Of a stretch of 64,000 bases of DNA, positions 21,411 to 33,362 are shown one piece after another (the stretch's first letter is position 1; each line of letters opens with the position of its first letter). The DNA is from Tillandsia leiboldiana. Its lineage: Eukaryota; Streptophyta; Magnoliopsida; Poales; Bromeliaceae. Under the pieces are notes generated by a model. It worked only from the letters and a program-made list of their open reading frames with translations, had not been told where the DNA came from and searched no databases. Location of the stretch: the NCBI GenBank assembly GCA_029204045.2, contig JAQNDB010000101.1, forward strand, positions 78,443-142,442, read 5' to 3'. The translations under genes were made by a program, and so were the position numbers.

Positions 21411-22034
21411 ATATGCACCGTTTTGCGTGTGGATTCGACAAATATGCGCAGTTTTGGGCGTAGGCTCGGAAAATATGCACCGTTTTGCATGCAAAGTTGA
21501 AAATGGAACGTGCACCGTTTTGCGTGCCAATACAAGGTTTGTGCTTCGTTTTGCGTGCAGGTTGGACCAATGCGCGTAGTTTCACGAGTAGATTCTAATA
21601 AGTTACATCATTTTTCGTGCATGGCTAGAAAAAATATGCACCGTTTTGCGTGCAACCCTACAGTCAGACGTGCACCGTTTTGCGTGCAGTTTCGAGGTAC
21701 GTGCACTGTTTCGCGTGCAGTTCGTGTTGTCACGCACAGTTTTTCGTGCCGATCCTAATATTGTGCATCATTTTTCGTGCAGGGCTAGGAAAAATATGCA
21801 CCGTTTTGCGTGCAACCCTACAGTCAGACGTGCACCGTTTTGCGTTCAGATTTGAGGTACGTGCACCGTTTCGCGTGCAGATCGTGTTGCCGCGCATCGT
21901 TTTGCGTGTCGGCTGAAGTGGCGCGCACCATTTTTAAGTATGGATTTTAATGACATGCATCGTTTTGCGCGCAGGATTGTAGGACGTGCACCGCTTGCGT
22001 GCGGACTCGAGGGATGTGCACCGTTTTGCGTGCA
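21411..22034 (+). repeat. TGCACCGTTTTGCGTGC repeats in X 5' LTR
   Basis: About 15-20 copies of a degenerate 17-18 bp motif separated by spacers of 10-40 bp that differ in sequence. The block follows the donor-like AG|GTAGGT and ends just before gagaccaattgcaagtg. Periodic open frames here (HRFAC-type peptides) are a by-product of the repeat. Confidence 0.8.
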
Positions 22035-23416
22035 AGCTCGAGGAGACAAGTGGAATCGCGCGGAGACCAATTGCAAGTGTCTACAAGCAATTGGGGACAC
22101 CATAAGTGTCACGCCCCGGGTGTAAACCGGAACCCGGGCCTGTCTACAGATCCGCCGTGCACGCGGTATTTCCCGCGTACACGAAGCGCCAAACCTGCTC
22201 AGATATAAGAGATAATAATAAAAGAGCAATAAAACAGAGCTGAACTAAAAACTAATACATCTCAGACTGAAGCTGGAAATAAAATACAATACATCTGTAT
22301 AAATGATATATCTGTCTCTCCCAGCTCACCAAAATAAATACAACCTGCTGACAAAAGCCAGTTCCAAATGTAAAAGTACAACCGTCTGAGGAAACCTGGG
22401 TACACCAACAGTCCAGCTAACACGCTCATCCTGCCTCGAGATCTACCTACTCAGCCGTCCTCTCTCCTCGACACGCCGCTGAAAGCCCAGCAGCACCCGC
22501 AGAAGTCACTGCAAAACAAGGAAGAAGAAAAAGAGGAAAGAAGAATGGGGGTGAGAACTACTAGTAAACCAGTAGCCTCCCCTAGTGGGTAAAACCTCAA
22601 ACTCTGACACACCCACTAGGTCCACCAGAGGCAAAAAGGAAAGAAGAGTGGTAAGAAATGAAACCGCTGAAAAAGGGAAATCTACCACTACTATGCCTCT
22701 AAAAATACAGTCCTAGACTGGAATAACCGTATGCAACAATAACCAACCGTCCCAGATTAACCCAATCTGTACCGCCCTCATCATCGGGCAAATAAGCCGC
22801 GCCGATGTGATAGCAAAATTCCTGCTGCCGCCCTCATCATCGGGCAAATAAGCCGCGCCGATGTGATAGCAAAACTGTCCATAACTGCCAGGCCCCGGCC
22901 TCCCGAGGGGATCTCGAGGGGAGCGACCCACACGAGTAAAGCATCACCGGGCAATAACCGCGCCGGTGTGATAAAAGAAGGATTGGATCACAACTATAAA
23001 GCCCCAGTGGAACACAACCCTCCTCTAAAAGAAAACTGATTCCCAATCAGATGCAAAAGTAACCATCCGGTCAATCGCCCAATATCCGCGATTGCCGCAA
23101 TACCCCACAATCAACAACCAAGTCTCACAACCGACCTCCGGTCAACCGCCCAATATCCGCGGTCGCCGGAATAACCCACAATCACAATCGTGTCCCACAT
23201 TCGACATCTGGTCAACCGCCTACTATCCGCGGTTGCCACAAAACCCTCTAGTCCATAATCATGCCCTATCACCGATGTCCTATAACCGACATCCGGTCAA
23301 CCGCCCAATATCCGCGGTCGCCGCCAAAACCCATATTCCATAATCCATACCCCGGCTACACTATCCCAAACCCCTGCTCAAACCCGAGCAACAAGAACCA
23401 CCTGACTAACAAAAAG

Positions 23417-23443
23417 GAGAAAAGAAGCAAACAAGGTTTCTCC
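23417..23443 (-). ncRNA. Variant loop hairpin in array LTR-A
   Basis: GGAGAAA/TTTCTCC encloses a 13-nt loop that on the minus strand reads CCTTGTTTGCTTC..., sharing CTTGTTTG with the 13-nt-loop hairpins of Y, V and Z'. In LTR-B (28831-28891) two more pairs, GAAC/GTTC and GACT/AGTC, are co-linear; LTR-A has lost the second. Confidence 0.4.
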
Positions 23444-24396
23444 TAACTAAGTTCCAGCATGAAAGTGTAGCGATAAAAGATGGCCTATCTAGATGTCCAA
23501 ACAAGCATGCATATGTTCTCAAGGAAAATAAAGGAAAAGGTGTCCAATAGTGGTTCCACATGTGTAACAATTAATAACTCCGCATAGATATAACCATCAT
23601 GCTAAAACATTATCCAACCACACATGTCTATAATCCATGATAAAGCATCACTATCCACCTATGCATGTCATAAAGTCCTCAAATAGTACCAACCACTAAC
23701 AAGATAATCATAAAGCCCATAATAAATAATCCAATCCACATGCAAGGTTAAGCGCTAACATTCCATCCATACCAGCATGTCATAAAGTCCTCAAATCCGA
23801 GTTCCCTACACTGAGAAACAAATCCGACAAGGGAACCACCCCGAAATAAACTGCTCTCAAAAACTGAACCACAAGATTCTGTAAACATGGATATTCACCT
23901 TCGGGGCAAAATTCAGAAAATTCCAAGAAAATTTGGGGATATTCCTCGTGATGTGTAGATGCAAAACGCCTTTTGAATCACCCCAATCCGATGCCTGTGC
24001 GCGAAGATATCGCCAAAATACTGCACCGCTGTCCCAAAACTCCGCCCCAGAAAATGAGGTCACAAGATGATCCGAAAAACCCATGAAAAGCTCGGAATGG
24101 GAAAAACCAGTAAACATGGGAAACGTAGCCCTACCTGTCGTGAAGCCAACGGCGCAAGAATCACAGAAAAAGGTGCTCGGGGTAAGCCGGGGGAGTCCTC
24201 GCACAAAAACGCGACGAAGAAGACCACAAACGAACGAGCGTCGTGCCGCGCCGTAAAAATGCAAACCTCGGGATGCGTGCCGCCGAAAAATCCTATAATC
24301 TGCAGATGGATCCGGCTCTGGGGGAGGAGGATATCTCCTGCAGGTTGCACAGTGAAAGGATGAACAGGGAAAAAGATAACAGCAGCTGAACTCGGC

Positions 24397-24406
24397 CTAT
24401 TTATAG
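24397..24406 (-). promoter_or_regulatory. TATA box of array LTR
   Basis: CTATAAATAG on the minus strand, repeated in the other LTRs (for example 30217-30226 and 36037-36046). Confidence 0.75.
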
Positions 24407-24475
24407 CTGGAAGAAACAAATCCAAAAATACCCAACATGTCCCATTTTCCGGGCGCTCGGGATTTCGGGCGGCTA

Positions 24476-24500
24476 CAGTGTTGGGCCCGGCCCAACACTG
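24476..24500. promoter_or_regulatory. Perfect 12-bp-arm palindrome upstream of array TATA box
   Basis: CAGTGTTGGGCC and GGCCCAACACTG around one central base, about 75 bp upstream of the TATA box. Kept in all copies (30296, 36116, 45705). Includes the CTACAGTG/ACTGTAG motif also repeated in X U3. Confidence 0.75.
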
Positions 24501-24737
24501 TGCGCGCCCGAATCGCTCCTGGGCCTCCACGTTGCCCCGCGAACAGGCAACAGCCGAATCCCCCCGCTCTCGCCCCGCCGCGTGGCCCACGCAGAAGGTC
24601 GACACGTGGCGGCCCACGCGCGGGAACCGCGCGTCAACGCGCCCACGTGCGCCTGCGCCCGCCGCCTGCGCCCCCTGCCAGGCGCGAATCCCGAGGCACC
24701 CCGGTTCACCTCCGTGGACCCAGCCTTCGTGAGCCCA

Positions 24738-24837
24738 CCAACCGCAAGACGCCACGTGTCCAGACCGGTCCATGCACCGCATCCGCCTGCTCCGTGGTCC
24801 AAGTCCACTGCACCGACCAATCCAGTAATGCCACGTG
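24738..24837 (-). promoter_or_regulatory. ERSE-I elements in array LTR-A U3
   Basis: In plus coordinates CCAAT-N10-CACGTG at 24817-24837 and CCAAC-N10-CACGTG at 24738-24758. The perfect copy recurs in LTR-B (30637-30657) and LTR-C (40207-40227). In LTR-D (46046-46064) an inserted C breaks the G-box but leaves CCAAT-N10-CACG. Confidence 0.65.
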
Positions 24838-26945
24838 TCCAACCCCTGGTGCACGACGGCCCGTGGACCGCGCGCCTGCCCGTGCACCCGCGCGCCTGCC
24901 CGCGCGCTGCCCGCGCCCGCGCGCTGCCCGCGGCCGCTCCGCCGCCTGCCCGAGCCCGTCCGCCGTGCTCCGCCGCTGCCCGCCGCCACCGCCGCTGCCC
25001 GCCGCCGGCCGGAGTTACTGTTCCGGCATGAACAGTACCCGATGCTCAAAAATAACAAGTGGGTAGTCTGTTTTGACCGTTTTCGCGCGCTGAATCCGAA
25101 TTTGATGTCCATTTTGCCAAATTCCAACTCCAAAATTTGCCGAAGGCATCCGGAAAGGTGTTCCTTGGTCCAAACTTCGCGCTGAGTCCATTTTTAATAT
25201 CCGCTTCGCGCGAAACCACTTCTAAGGATCCGACGGAGTCCACTGATCACCCATGTGATCCATTTAAGCCGGAAGTCCGCCACTTGTGTCCAATTGGTGC
25301 ACAAACACCTCCGACACACAAAACAGGCTCCCAGAAGCCACCAATGACTCTACCACAGCTCTGCAGAGATCCAGGTCATCACATCCTCCCCCACTAAAAG
25401 GAAGTTTCGTCCTCGAAACTAAAATCAATCCTCAACCCGGAACCTCAACCAAATAGAGGGGGTAAATATCCAATCATCCACCACTCAAGCTCCCAAGGCT
25501 GTCTATTACCTCCTCCAGAGACGCGATACAACCCTCGGGTCTCTAACCAGAACAAAATAGGGGCGGGCATTCTAGAAAAACCGCACCACCTCATCCAAGT
25601 ACAGCTGGGCTAACCGCTCGAGCTACCAAGTAGCATGCATCGGTACAAGCATCCGCTCCTCCCAGGGCCACGATAATCCAACCACAAGTCCATGGACACA
25701 AAAGCTTGATCCCAATACCTCTGTTCTCCCAAGGTATCCAAGATAAGTCCCCCAACTGATCACGTAGACTCTGATCTCTAATCTTTAAACCGTCGGGGTG
25801 TAGAAGCAATTCCCCAACTCTCCGGCATCAACACACAGCCATATGCAGTCGAAAAAAACCAGATTGCAAATCCACCATTGGGAAGACCCGGGACCCTTAC
25901 AGCTAGTAAATCAATTCCTCCATGCTCGACAAGGGTGCTAGCTCCAGATGGTCACTTCATCAAATTCCCGGGGATCCACACAAAGCCGAAGTGAACCAAC
26001 ATCCACAACTCGAATAGCACCGGCGCCCCTAAAGGCGACACACTTGGCTTGACAAAATTTCCAAAACCTCGAATCCTGGAGTTGTGTCCTCAACTCCCAA
26101 ACTAGTGACATACAAGACCACTCCGATAGGAGAACAGCCGGGAACTCGCAACCAAAGGGGGGTATCCCCGAGTCCCAGCGTCGCCGTAGGTCCCTCAACC
26201 ACACCAGCCAAAAGGCTACTCATCCACTGCGGAACATCCGCCTCGCTCACGAAGTCATAACCATAGAGGCGAAGATAACCTTCAAGCAACCCAAGTACAA
26301 CAACACCTCCGGGCCTGGCTCCCCAAGAAAACTGTCCTCGCGGCATAATCAACCGCCGCGAAAGAAAACTGAACCCGCCAGCCCAACAAGTACCACCACA
26401 CCGACCGCCGTAACATATGTGCTCCGACAGTCTCAGAAATCCACTATCCTGGAAAAAGAAATCAGGAATGCCTCCACCGACTGATCTGTCCTCCATCATC
26501 CGGCGCCAAGCGCCTCAATCAGAACTCGCCTCAGGCGGTAGATCCCAATCCAAAGGAACCACAATACCACGCTCCACACCCGGCGCCTACTCCAATGAGG
26601 CGTCCCTAATCCGTACTGGAAGGACCCAATGAGTTAAAAGGTATCCTGGCGCAATCCACTCTCAGACACTCATATCCTATGCGCCCCGTCCCTCTACACA
26701 TGGAGCGTGCAGTTCAGCAACTGCGTTAACTCTTGACGCAAAAGGCTTCCAAGCACTCTCTATCCCCCACCGAACAAGACCCTGTCTCCAAAGACTCCAT
26801 ACTCAATCCCACCAATCGGGGTGACTCATCCGCCAAAACTGGCTCACTTGATCAAAGCAATCCCATAGCTTACCCGCTGTCAACTGTCCACCCTACCTCG
26901 GTGCCCCAACACTAAACGTCGGCACGGAGGGGGCTACTCGCTACT

Positions 26946-27105
26946 CCGACAACTGTGTCACTCATCCGACAACTGTGCCACTGCGCTGATCCGACAACCG
27001 TGCCACTGCGCTGATCCGACAACTGTGCCACTGCGCTGATCCGACAACTGCGTCACTGCGCTGATCCGACAACTGTGTCACTCATCCGACAACTGTGTCA
27101 CCGCT
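26946..27105 (-). repeat. 25-bp tandem repeat in array internal region
   Basis: Units like GATCCGACAACTGTGCCACT, about six copies including shorter edge units. Also at about 32766-32925 and 42356-42515 in internal regions 2 and 3. Confidence 0.8.
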
Positions 27106-27314
27106 CCGCTGATCTGCCTCCAACACACCTACCCTTCGGGTCCGGAGCTCTCAGACTCCAATCTGGGTATCCGGCCCGAAACAACCAGCTCAGACCCAAC
27201 TGCCGCACCAAGGTGCACCCGGGTTAGGGCCCAACGTCGGGGAGACACCGCTCCCACGACAAAACCGCAAATCAGCACACCCAAAACACTCGACCCAATC
27301 TAGCGAAAGTCAAA

Positions 27315-27386
27315 GACATCCCTCTATTTTTGTAACTTTATGTTGTCTGCAGCCAACATAACTGTCCCACAAAAATAGGATATGTC
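27315..27386 (-). ncRNA. Leader stem-loop of array element, copy 1
   Basis: On the minus strand TTATGTTG/CAACATAA encloses GCTGCAGA, the same 8-nt loop as Y. Outer stems TATTTTTGT/ACAAAAATA and GACAT/ATGTC differ completely from Y in sequence. The core starts 175 nt from the primer site. Confidence 0.65.
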
Positions 27387-27523
27387 GATCCCTCTTCACT
27401 CACAGGAAGAGTCAAACAAATAAATCACCGACTTTCGCAAAGTGTCGCGTCTCTCACGCACTAACATCCTAGGGTCCGCCGAAAAGCCTAGGGTTTCCTA
27501 AGTCCCAAATGACCTATTCCTAA

Positions 27524-27535
27524 GCTCTGATACCA
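27524..27535 (-). other. Primer-binding site of array unit 1
   Basis: TGGTATCAGAGC on the minus strand, 7 nt from the LTR-B terminus. Unit 2 has TGTTATCAGAGC (33344-33355, one change) and unit 3 the intact site (42933-42944). Confidence 0.9.
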
Positions 27536-27542
27536 CCTAATC

Positions 27543-30500
27543 TGTCACGCCCCGGGTGTAAACCGGAACCCGGGCCCGTCTACAGATCCGCCGTGCACGC
27601 GGTATTTCCCGCGTACACGAAGCGCCAAACCTGCTCAGATATAAGAGATAATAATAAAAGAGCAATAAAACAGAGCTGAACTAAAAACTAATACATCTCA
27701 GACTGAAGCTGGAAATAAAATACAATACATCTGTATAAATGATACATCTGTCTCTCCCAGCTCACCAAAATAAATACAACCTGCTGACAAAAGCCAGTCC
27801 CAAATGTAAAAGTACAACCGTCTGAGGAAACCTGGGTACACCAACAGTCCTGCTAACACGCTCATCCTGCCTCGAGATCTACCTACTCAGCCGTCCTCTC
27901 TCCTCGACACGCCGCTGAAAGCCCAGCAGCACCCGCAGAAGTCACTGCAAAACAAGGAAGAAGAAAAAGAGGAAAGAAGAATGGGGGTGAGAACTACTAG
28001 TAAACCAGTAGCCTCCCCTAGTGGGTAAAACCTCAAACTCTGACACACCCACTAGGTCCACCAGAGGCAAAAAGGAAAGAAGAGTGGTAAGAAATGAAAC
28101 CGCTGAAAAAGGGAAATCTACCACTACTATGCCTCTAAAAATACAGTCCTAGACTGGAATAACCGTATGCAACAATAACCAACCGTCCCAGATTAACCCA
28201 ATCTGTACCGCCCTCATCATCGGGCAAATAAGCCGCGCCGATGTGATAGCAAAATTCCTGGTGCCGCCCTCATCATCGGGCAAATAAGCCGCGCCGATGT
28301 GATAGCAAAACTGTCCATAACTGCCAGGCCCCGGCCTCCGGAGGGGATCTCGAGGGGAGCGACCCACACGAGTAAAGCATCACCGGGCAATAACCGCGCC
28401 GGTGTGATAAAAGCAGGATTGGATCACAGCTATAAAGCCCCAGTGGAACACAACCCTCCACTAAAAGAAAACTGATTCCCAATCAGATGCAAAAGTAACC
28501 ATCCGGTCAATCGCCCAATATCCGCGATTGCCGCAATACCCCACAATCAACAACCAAGTCTCACAACCGACCTCCGGTCAACCGCCCAATATCCGCGGTC
28601 GCCGGAATAACCCACAATCTCAATCATGTCCCACATCCGACATCTGGTCAACCGCCTACTATCCGCGGTTGCCACAAAACCCTCTAGTCCATAATCATGC
28701 CCTATCACCGATGTCCTATAACCGACATCCGGTCAACCGCCCAATATCCGCGGTCGCCGCCAAAACCCATATTCCATAATCCATACCCCGGCTACACTAT
28801 CCCAAACCCCTGCTCAAACCCGAGCAACAAGAACCACCTGACTAACAAAAAGGAGAAAAGAAGCAAACAAGGTTTCTCCTAAGTCAAGTTCCAGCATGAA
28901 AGTGTAGCGATAAAAGATGGCCTATCTAGATGTCCAAACAAGCATGCATATGTTCTCAAGGAAAATAAAGGAAAAGGTGTCCAATAGTGGTTCCACATGT
29001 GTAACAATTAATAACTCCGCATAGATATAACCATCATGCTAAAACATTATCCAACCACACATGTCTATAATCCATGATAAAGCATCACTATCCACCTATG
29101 CATGTCATAAAATCCTCAAATAGTACCAACCACTAACAAGATAATCATAAAGCCCATAATAAATAATCCAATCCACATGCAAGGTTAAGCGCTAACATTC
29201 CATCCATACCAACATGTATAAGTCCCAACCACTATCAAATATCCACAATAGTAATTTCCATAGGAAAGGCTCACAATTTTATATCACTTAAGCATGCATG
29301 TCCAAATAAAGGGATCACTCTAATATTCCTAGTGAGCATGTCAAAATAGAGGTAAACAACAACCACCCACCTCGATCGCTAATTCCAAGTCCAAATAGTG
29401 CTCTCGCCCAAACCGATAAGTCGCCGCGATCGCTGTACAAAATTCCCAAAAGAACATACATAATTAACATACAATGCTCACACAACATCTGTCCCAAACA
29501 CAACAGTCCAATGTTTCCCTGTTTTTACCTGCTAGAATTGCCCGGAAAATTCCAAGAAAAATACCGTCACGATCCTCGCGACGAACCCGTCGAAACGAGT
29601 ACCTGCACGCTCAAATCCGAGTTCCCTACACTGAGAAACAAATCCGACAAGGGAACCACCCCGAAATAAACTGCTCTCAAAAACTGAACCACAAGATTCT
29701 GTAAACAGGGATATTCACCTTCGGGGAAAAATTCAGAAAATTCCAAGAAAATTTGGGGATATTCCTCATGATGTGTAGATGCAAAACGCCTTTTGAATCA
29801 ACCCAATCCGATGCCTGAGCGCGAAGATATCGCCAAAATACTGCACCGCTGTCCCAAAACTCCGCCCCAGAAAATGAGGTCACAAGATGATCCGAAAAAC
29901 CCATGAAAAGCTCGGAATGGGAAAAACCAGTAAACATGGGAAACGTAGCCCTACCTGTCGTGAAGCCAACGGCGCAAGAATCACAGAAAAAGGTGCTCAG
30001 GGTAAGCCGGGGGAGGCCTCGCACCAAAACGCGACGAAGAAGACCACAAACGAACGAGCGTCGTGCCGCGCCGTAAAAATGCAAACCTCGGGATGCGTGC
30101 CGCCGAAAAATCCTAGAATCTGCAGATGGATCCGGCTCTGGGAGAGGAGGATATCTCCTGAAGGTTGCACAGTGAAAGGATGAACAGGGAAAAAGATAAC
30201 AGCAGCTGAACTCGGCCTATTTATAGCTGGAAGAAACAAATCCAAAAATACCCAACATGTCCCATTTTCCGGGCGCTCGGGATTTCGGGCGGCTACAGTG
30301 TTGGGCCCGGCCCAACACTGTGCGCGCCCGAATCGCTCCTGGGCCTCCACGTTGCCCCGCGAACAGGCAACAGCCGAATCCCCCCGCTCTCGCCCCGCCG
30401 CGTGGCCCACGCAGAAGGTCGACACGTGGCGGCCCACGCGCGGGAACCGCGCGTCAACGCGCCCACGTGCGCCTGCGCCCGCCGCCTGCGCCCCCTGCCA

Positions 30501-31203
30501 GGCGCGAATCCCGAGGCACCCCGGTTCACCTCCGTGGACCCAGCCTTCGTGAGCCCACCAACCGCAAGACGCCACGTGTCCAGACCGGTCCATGCACCGC
30601 ATCCGCCTGCTCCGTGGTCCAAGTCCACTGCACCGACCAATCCAGTAATGCCACGTGTCCAACCCCTGGTGCACGACGGCCCGTGGACCGCGCGCCTGCC
30701 CGTGCACCCGCGCGCCTGCCCGCGCGCTGCCCGCGCCCGCGCGCTGCCCGCGGCCGCTCCGCCGCCTGCCCGAGCCCGTCCGCCGTGCTCCGCCGCTGCC
30801 CGCCGCCACCGCCACTGCCCGCCGCCGGCCGGAGTTACTGTTCCGGCATGAACAGTACCCGATGCTCAAAAATAACAAGTGGGTAGTCCGTTTTGACCGT
30901 TTTCGCGCGCTGAATCCGAATTTGATGTCCATTTTGCCAAATTCCAACTCCAAAATTTGCCGAAGGCATCCGGAAAGGTGTTCCTTGGTCCAAACTTCGC
31001 GCTGAGTCCATTTTTAATATCCGCTTCGCGCGAAACCACTTCTAAGGATCCGACGGAGTCCACTGATCACCCACGTGATCCATTTAAGCCCGAAGTCCGC
31101 CACTTGTGTCCAATTGGTGCACAAACACCTCCGACACACAAAACAGGCTCCCAGAAGCCACCAATGACTCCACCACAGCTCTGCAGAGATCCAGGTCATC
31201 ACA
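27543..31203 (-). repeat. Array LTR-B (3661 bp)
   Basis: Complete LTR with TG/CA ends. Serves as 5' LTR of unit 1 and 3' LTR of unit 2. Keeps the segment deleted in LTR-A. Confidence 0.92.
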
Positions 31204-33362
31204 TCCTCCCCCACTAAAAGGAAGTTTCGTCCTCGAAACTAAAATCAATCCTCAACCCGGAACCTCAACCAAATAGAGGGGGTAAATATCCAATCATCCA
31301 CCACTCAAGCTCCCAAGGCTGTCTATTACCTCCTCCAGAGACGCGATACAACCCTCGGGTCTCTAACCAGAACAAAATAGCGGCGGGCATTCTAGAAAAA
31401 CCGCACCACCTCATCCAAGTACAGCTGGGCTAACCGCTCGAGCTACCAAGTAGTCTGCATCGGTACAAGCATCCGCTCCTCCCAGGGCCACGATAATCCA
31501 ACCACAAGTCCATGGACACAAAAGCTTGATCCCAATACCTCTGTTCTCCCAAGGTATCCAAGATAAGTCCCCCAACTGATCACGTAGACTCTGATCTCTA
31601 ATCTTTAAACCGTCGGGGTGTAGAAGCAATTCCCCAACTCTCCGGCATCAACACACAGCCATATGCAGTCGAAAAAAACCAGATTGCAAATCCACCATTG
31701 GGAAGACCCGGGACCCTTACAGCTAGTAAATCAATTCCTCCATGCTCGACAAGGGTGCTAGCTCCAGATGGTCACTTCATCAAATTCCCGGGGATCCACA
31801 CAAAGCCGAAGTGAACCAACATCCACAACTCGAATAGCACCGGCGCCCCTAAAGGCGACACACTTGGCTTGACAAAATTTTCAAAACCTCGAATCCTGGA
31901 GTTGTGTCCTCAACTCCCAAACTAGTGACATACAAGACCACTCCGATAGGAGAACAGCCGGGAACTCGCAACCAAAGGGGGGTATCCCCGAGTCCCAGCG
32001 TCGCCGTAGGTCCCTCAACCACACCAGCCAAAAGGCTACTCATCCACTGCGGAACATCCGCCACGCTCACGAAGTCATAACCATAGAGGCGAAGATAACC
32101 TTCAAGCAACCCAAGTACAACAACACCTCCGGGCCTGGCTCCCGAAGAAAACTGTCCTCGCGGCATAATCAACCGCCGCGAAAGAAAACTGAACCCGCCA
32201 GCCCAACAAGTACCACCACACCGACCGCCGTAACATATGTGCTCCGACAGTCTCAGAAATCCACTATCCTGGAAAAAGAAATCAGGAATGCCTCCACCGA
32301 CTGATCTGTCCTCCATCACCCGGCGCCAAGCGCCTCAATCAGAACTCGCCTCAGGCGGTAGATCCCAATCCAAAGGAACCACAATACCACGCTCCACACC
32401 CGGCGCCTACTCCAATGAGGCGTCCCTAATCCGTACTGGAAGGACCCAATGAGTTAAAAGGTATCCTGGCGCAATCCACTCTCAGACACTCATATCCTAT
32501 GCGCCCCGTCCCTCTACACATGGAGCGTGCAGTTCAGCAACTGCGTTAACTCTTGACGCAAAAGGCTTCCAAGCACTCTCTATCCCCCACCGAACAAGAC
32601 CCTGTCTCCAAAGACTCCATACTCAATCCCACCAATCGGGGTGACTCATCCGCCAAAACTGGCTCACTTGATCAAAGCAATCCCACAGCTTACCCGCTGT
32701 CAACTGTCCACCCTACCTCGGTGCCCCAACACTAAACGTCGGCACGGAGGGGGCTACTCGCTACTCCGACAACTGTGTCACTCATCCGACAACTGTGCCA
32801 CTGCGCTGATCCGACAACCGTGCCACTGCGCTGATCCGACAACTGTGCCACTGCGCTGATCCGACAACTGCATCACTGCGCTGATCCGACAACTGTGTCA
32901 CTCATCCGACAACTGTGTCACCGCTCCGCTGATCTGCCTCCAACACACCTACCCTTCGGGTCCGGAGCTCTCAGACTCCAATCTGGGTATCCGGCCCGAA
33001 ACAACCAGCTCAGACCCAACTGCCGCACCAAGGTGCACCCGGGTTAGGGCCCAACGTCGGGGAGACACCGCTCCCACGACAAAACCGCAAATCAGCACAC
33101 CCCAAACACTCGACCCAATCTAGCGAAAGTCAAAGACATCCCTCTATTTCTGTAACTTTATGTTGTCTGCAGCCAACATAACTGTCCCACAAAAATAGGA
33201 TATGTCGATCCCTCTTCACTCACAGGAAGAGTCAAACAAATAAATCACCGACTTTCGCAAAGTGTCGCGTCTCTCACGCACTAACATCCTAGGGTCCGCC
33301 GAAAAGCCTAGGGTTTCCTAAGTCCCAAATGACCTATCCCTAAGCTCTGATAACACCTAATC
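31204..33362 (-). other. Array internal region 2 (2159 bp, non-coding)
   Basis: Same length and layout as internal region 1 with few substitutions. Its primer site carries one mismatch (tgataacacc in plus coordinates instead of tgatacc). Confidence 0.9.
33135..33206 (-). ncRNA. Leader stem-loop of array element, copy 2
   Basis: Identical inner stem and loop to copy 1. One outer-stem base differs (ctatttc for ctatttt), weakening one pair. Confidence 0.6.

Larger units (their letters stand above)
22107..25383 (-). repeat. Array LTR-A (3277 bp, internally deleted)
   Basis: TGTCACGCCCC...GGTCATCACA in plus coordinates. Lacks about 390 bp present in LTR-B at 29211-29600. A copy of a 22-24 nt segment from 23663 stands at the deletion junction near 23774. 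TATA box on the minus strand at 24406-24397; donor-like GACAG|GTAG ends at 24135. Confidence 0.92.
25384..27542 (-). other. Array internal region 1 (2159 bp, non-coding)
   Basis: On the minus strand: primer site TGGTATCAGAGC (27535-27524), leader with stem-loop (27386-27315), tandem repeat, long stretch without credible gene, hairpin AGTTTCG-AGGA-CGAAACT and purine tract next to LTR-A. Open frames of 60-156 codons are not supported by any motif. Confidence 0.88.

Noticed and set aside
21411..22034. CRISPR-like look of regularly repeated motif with spacers
   Set aside because: Motif is degenerate, spacing irregular, context is a plant LTR, and no cas genes exist here.
24060..25133. 357-codon minus-strand frame and its repeated copies in the other array LTRs
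   Set aside because: It spans U3, the TATA box and the GC-rich promoter region of an LTR; recurrence is due to LTR copies.
25938..26499. Minus-strand frames of 88 and 156 codons in array internal regions, conserved in all three units
   Set aside because: Conservation reflects very recent copies; no gag, pol or other motif, and no clear start context. Could be revisited if divergent copies keep the frame.
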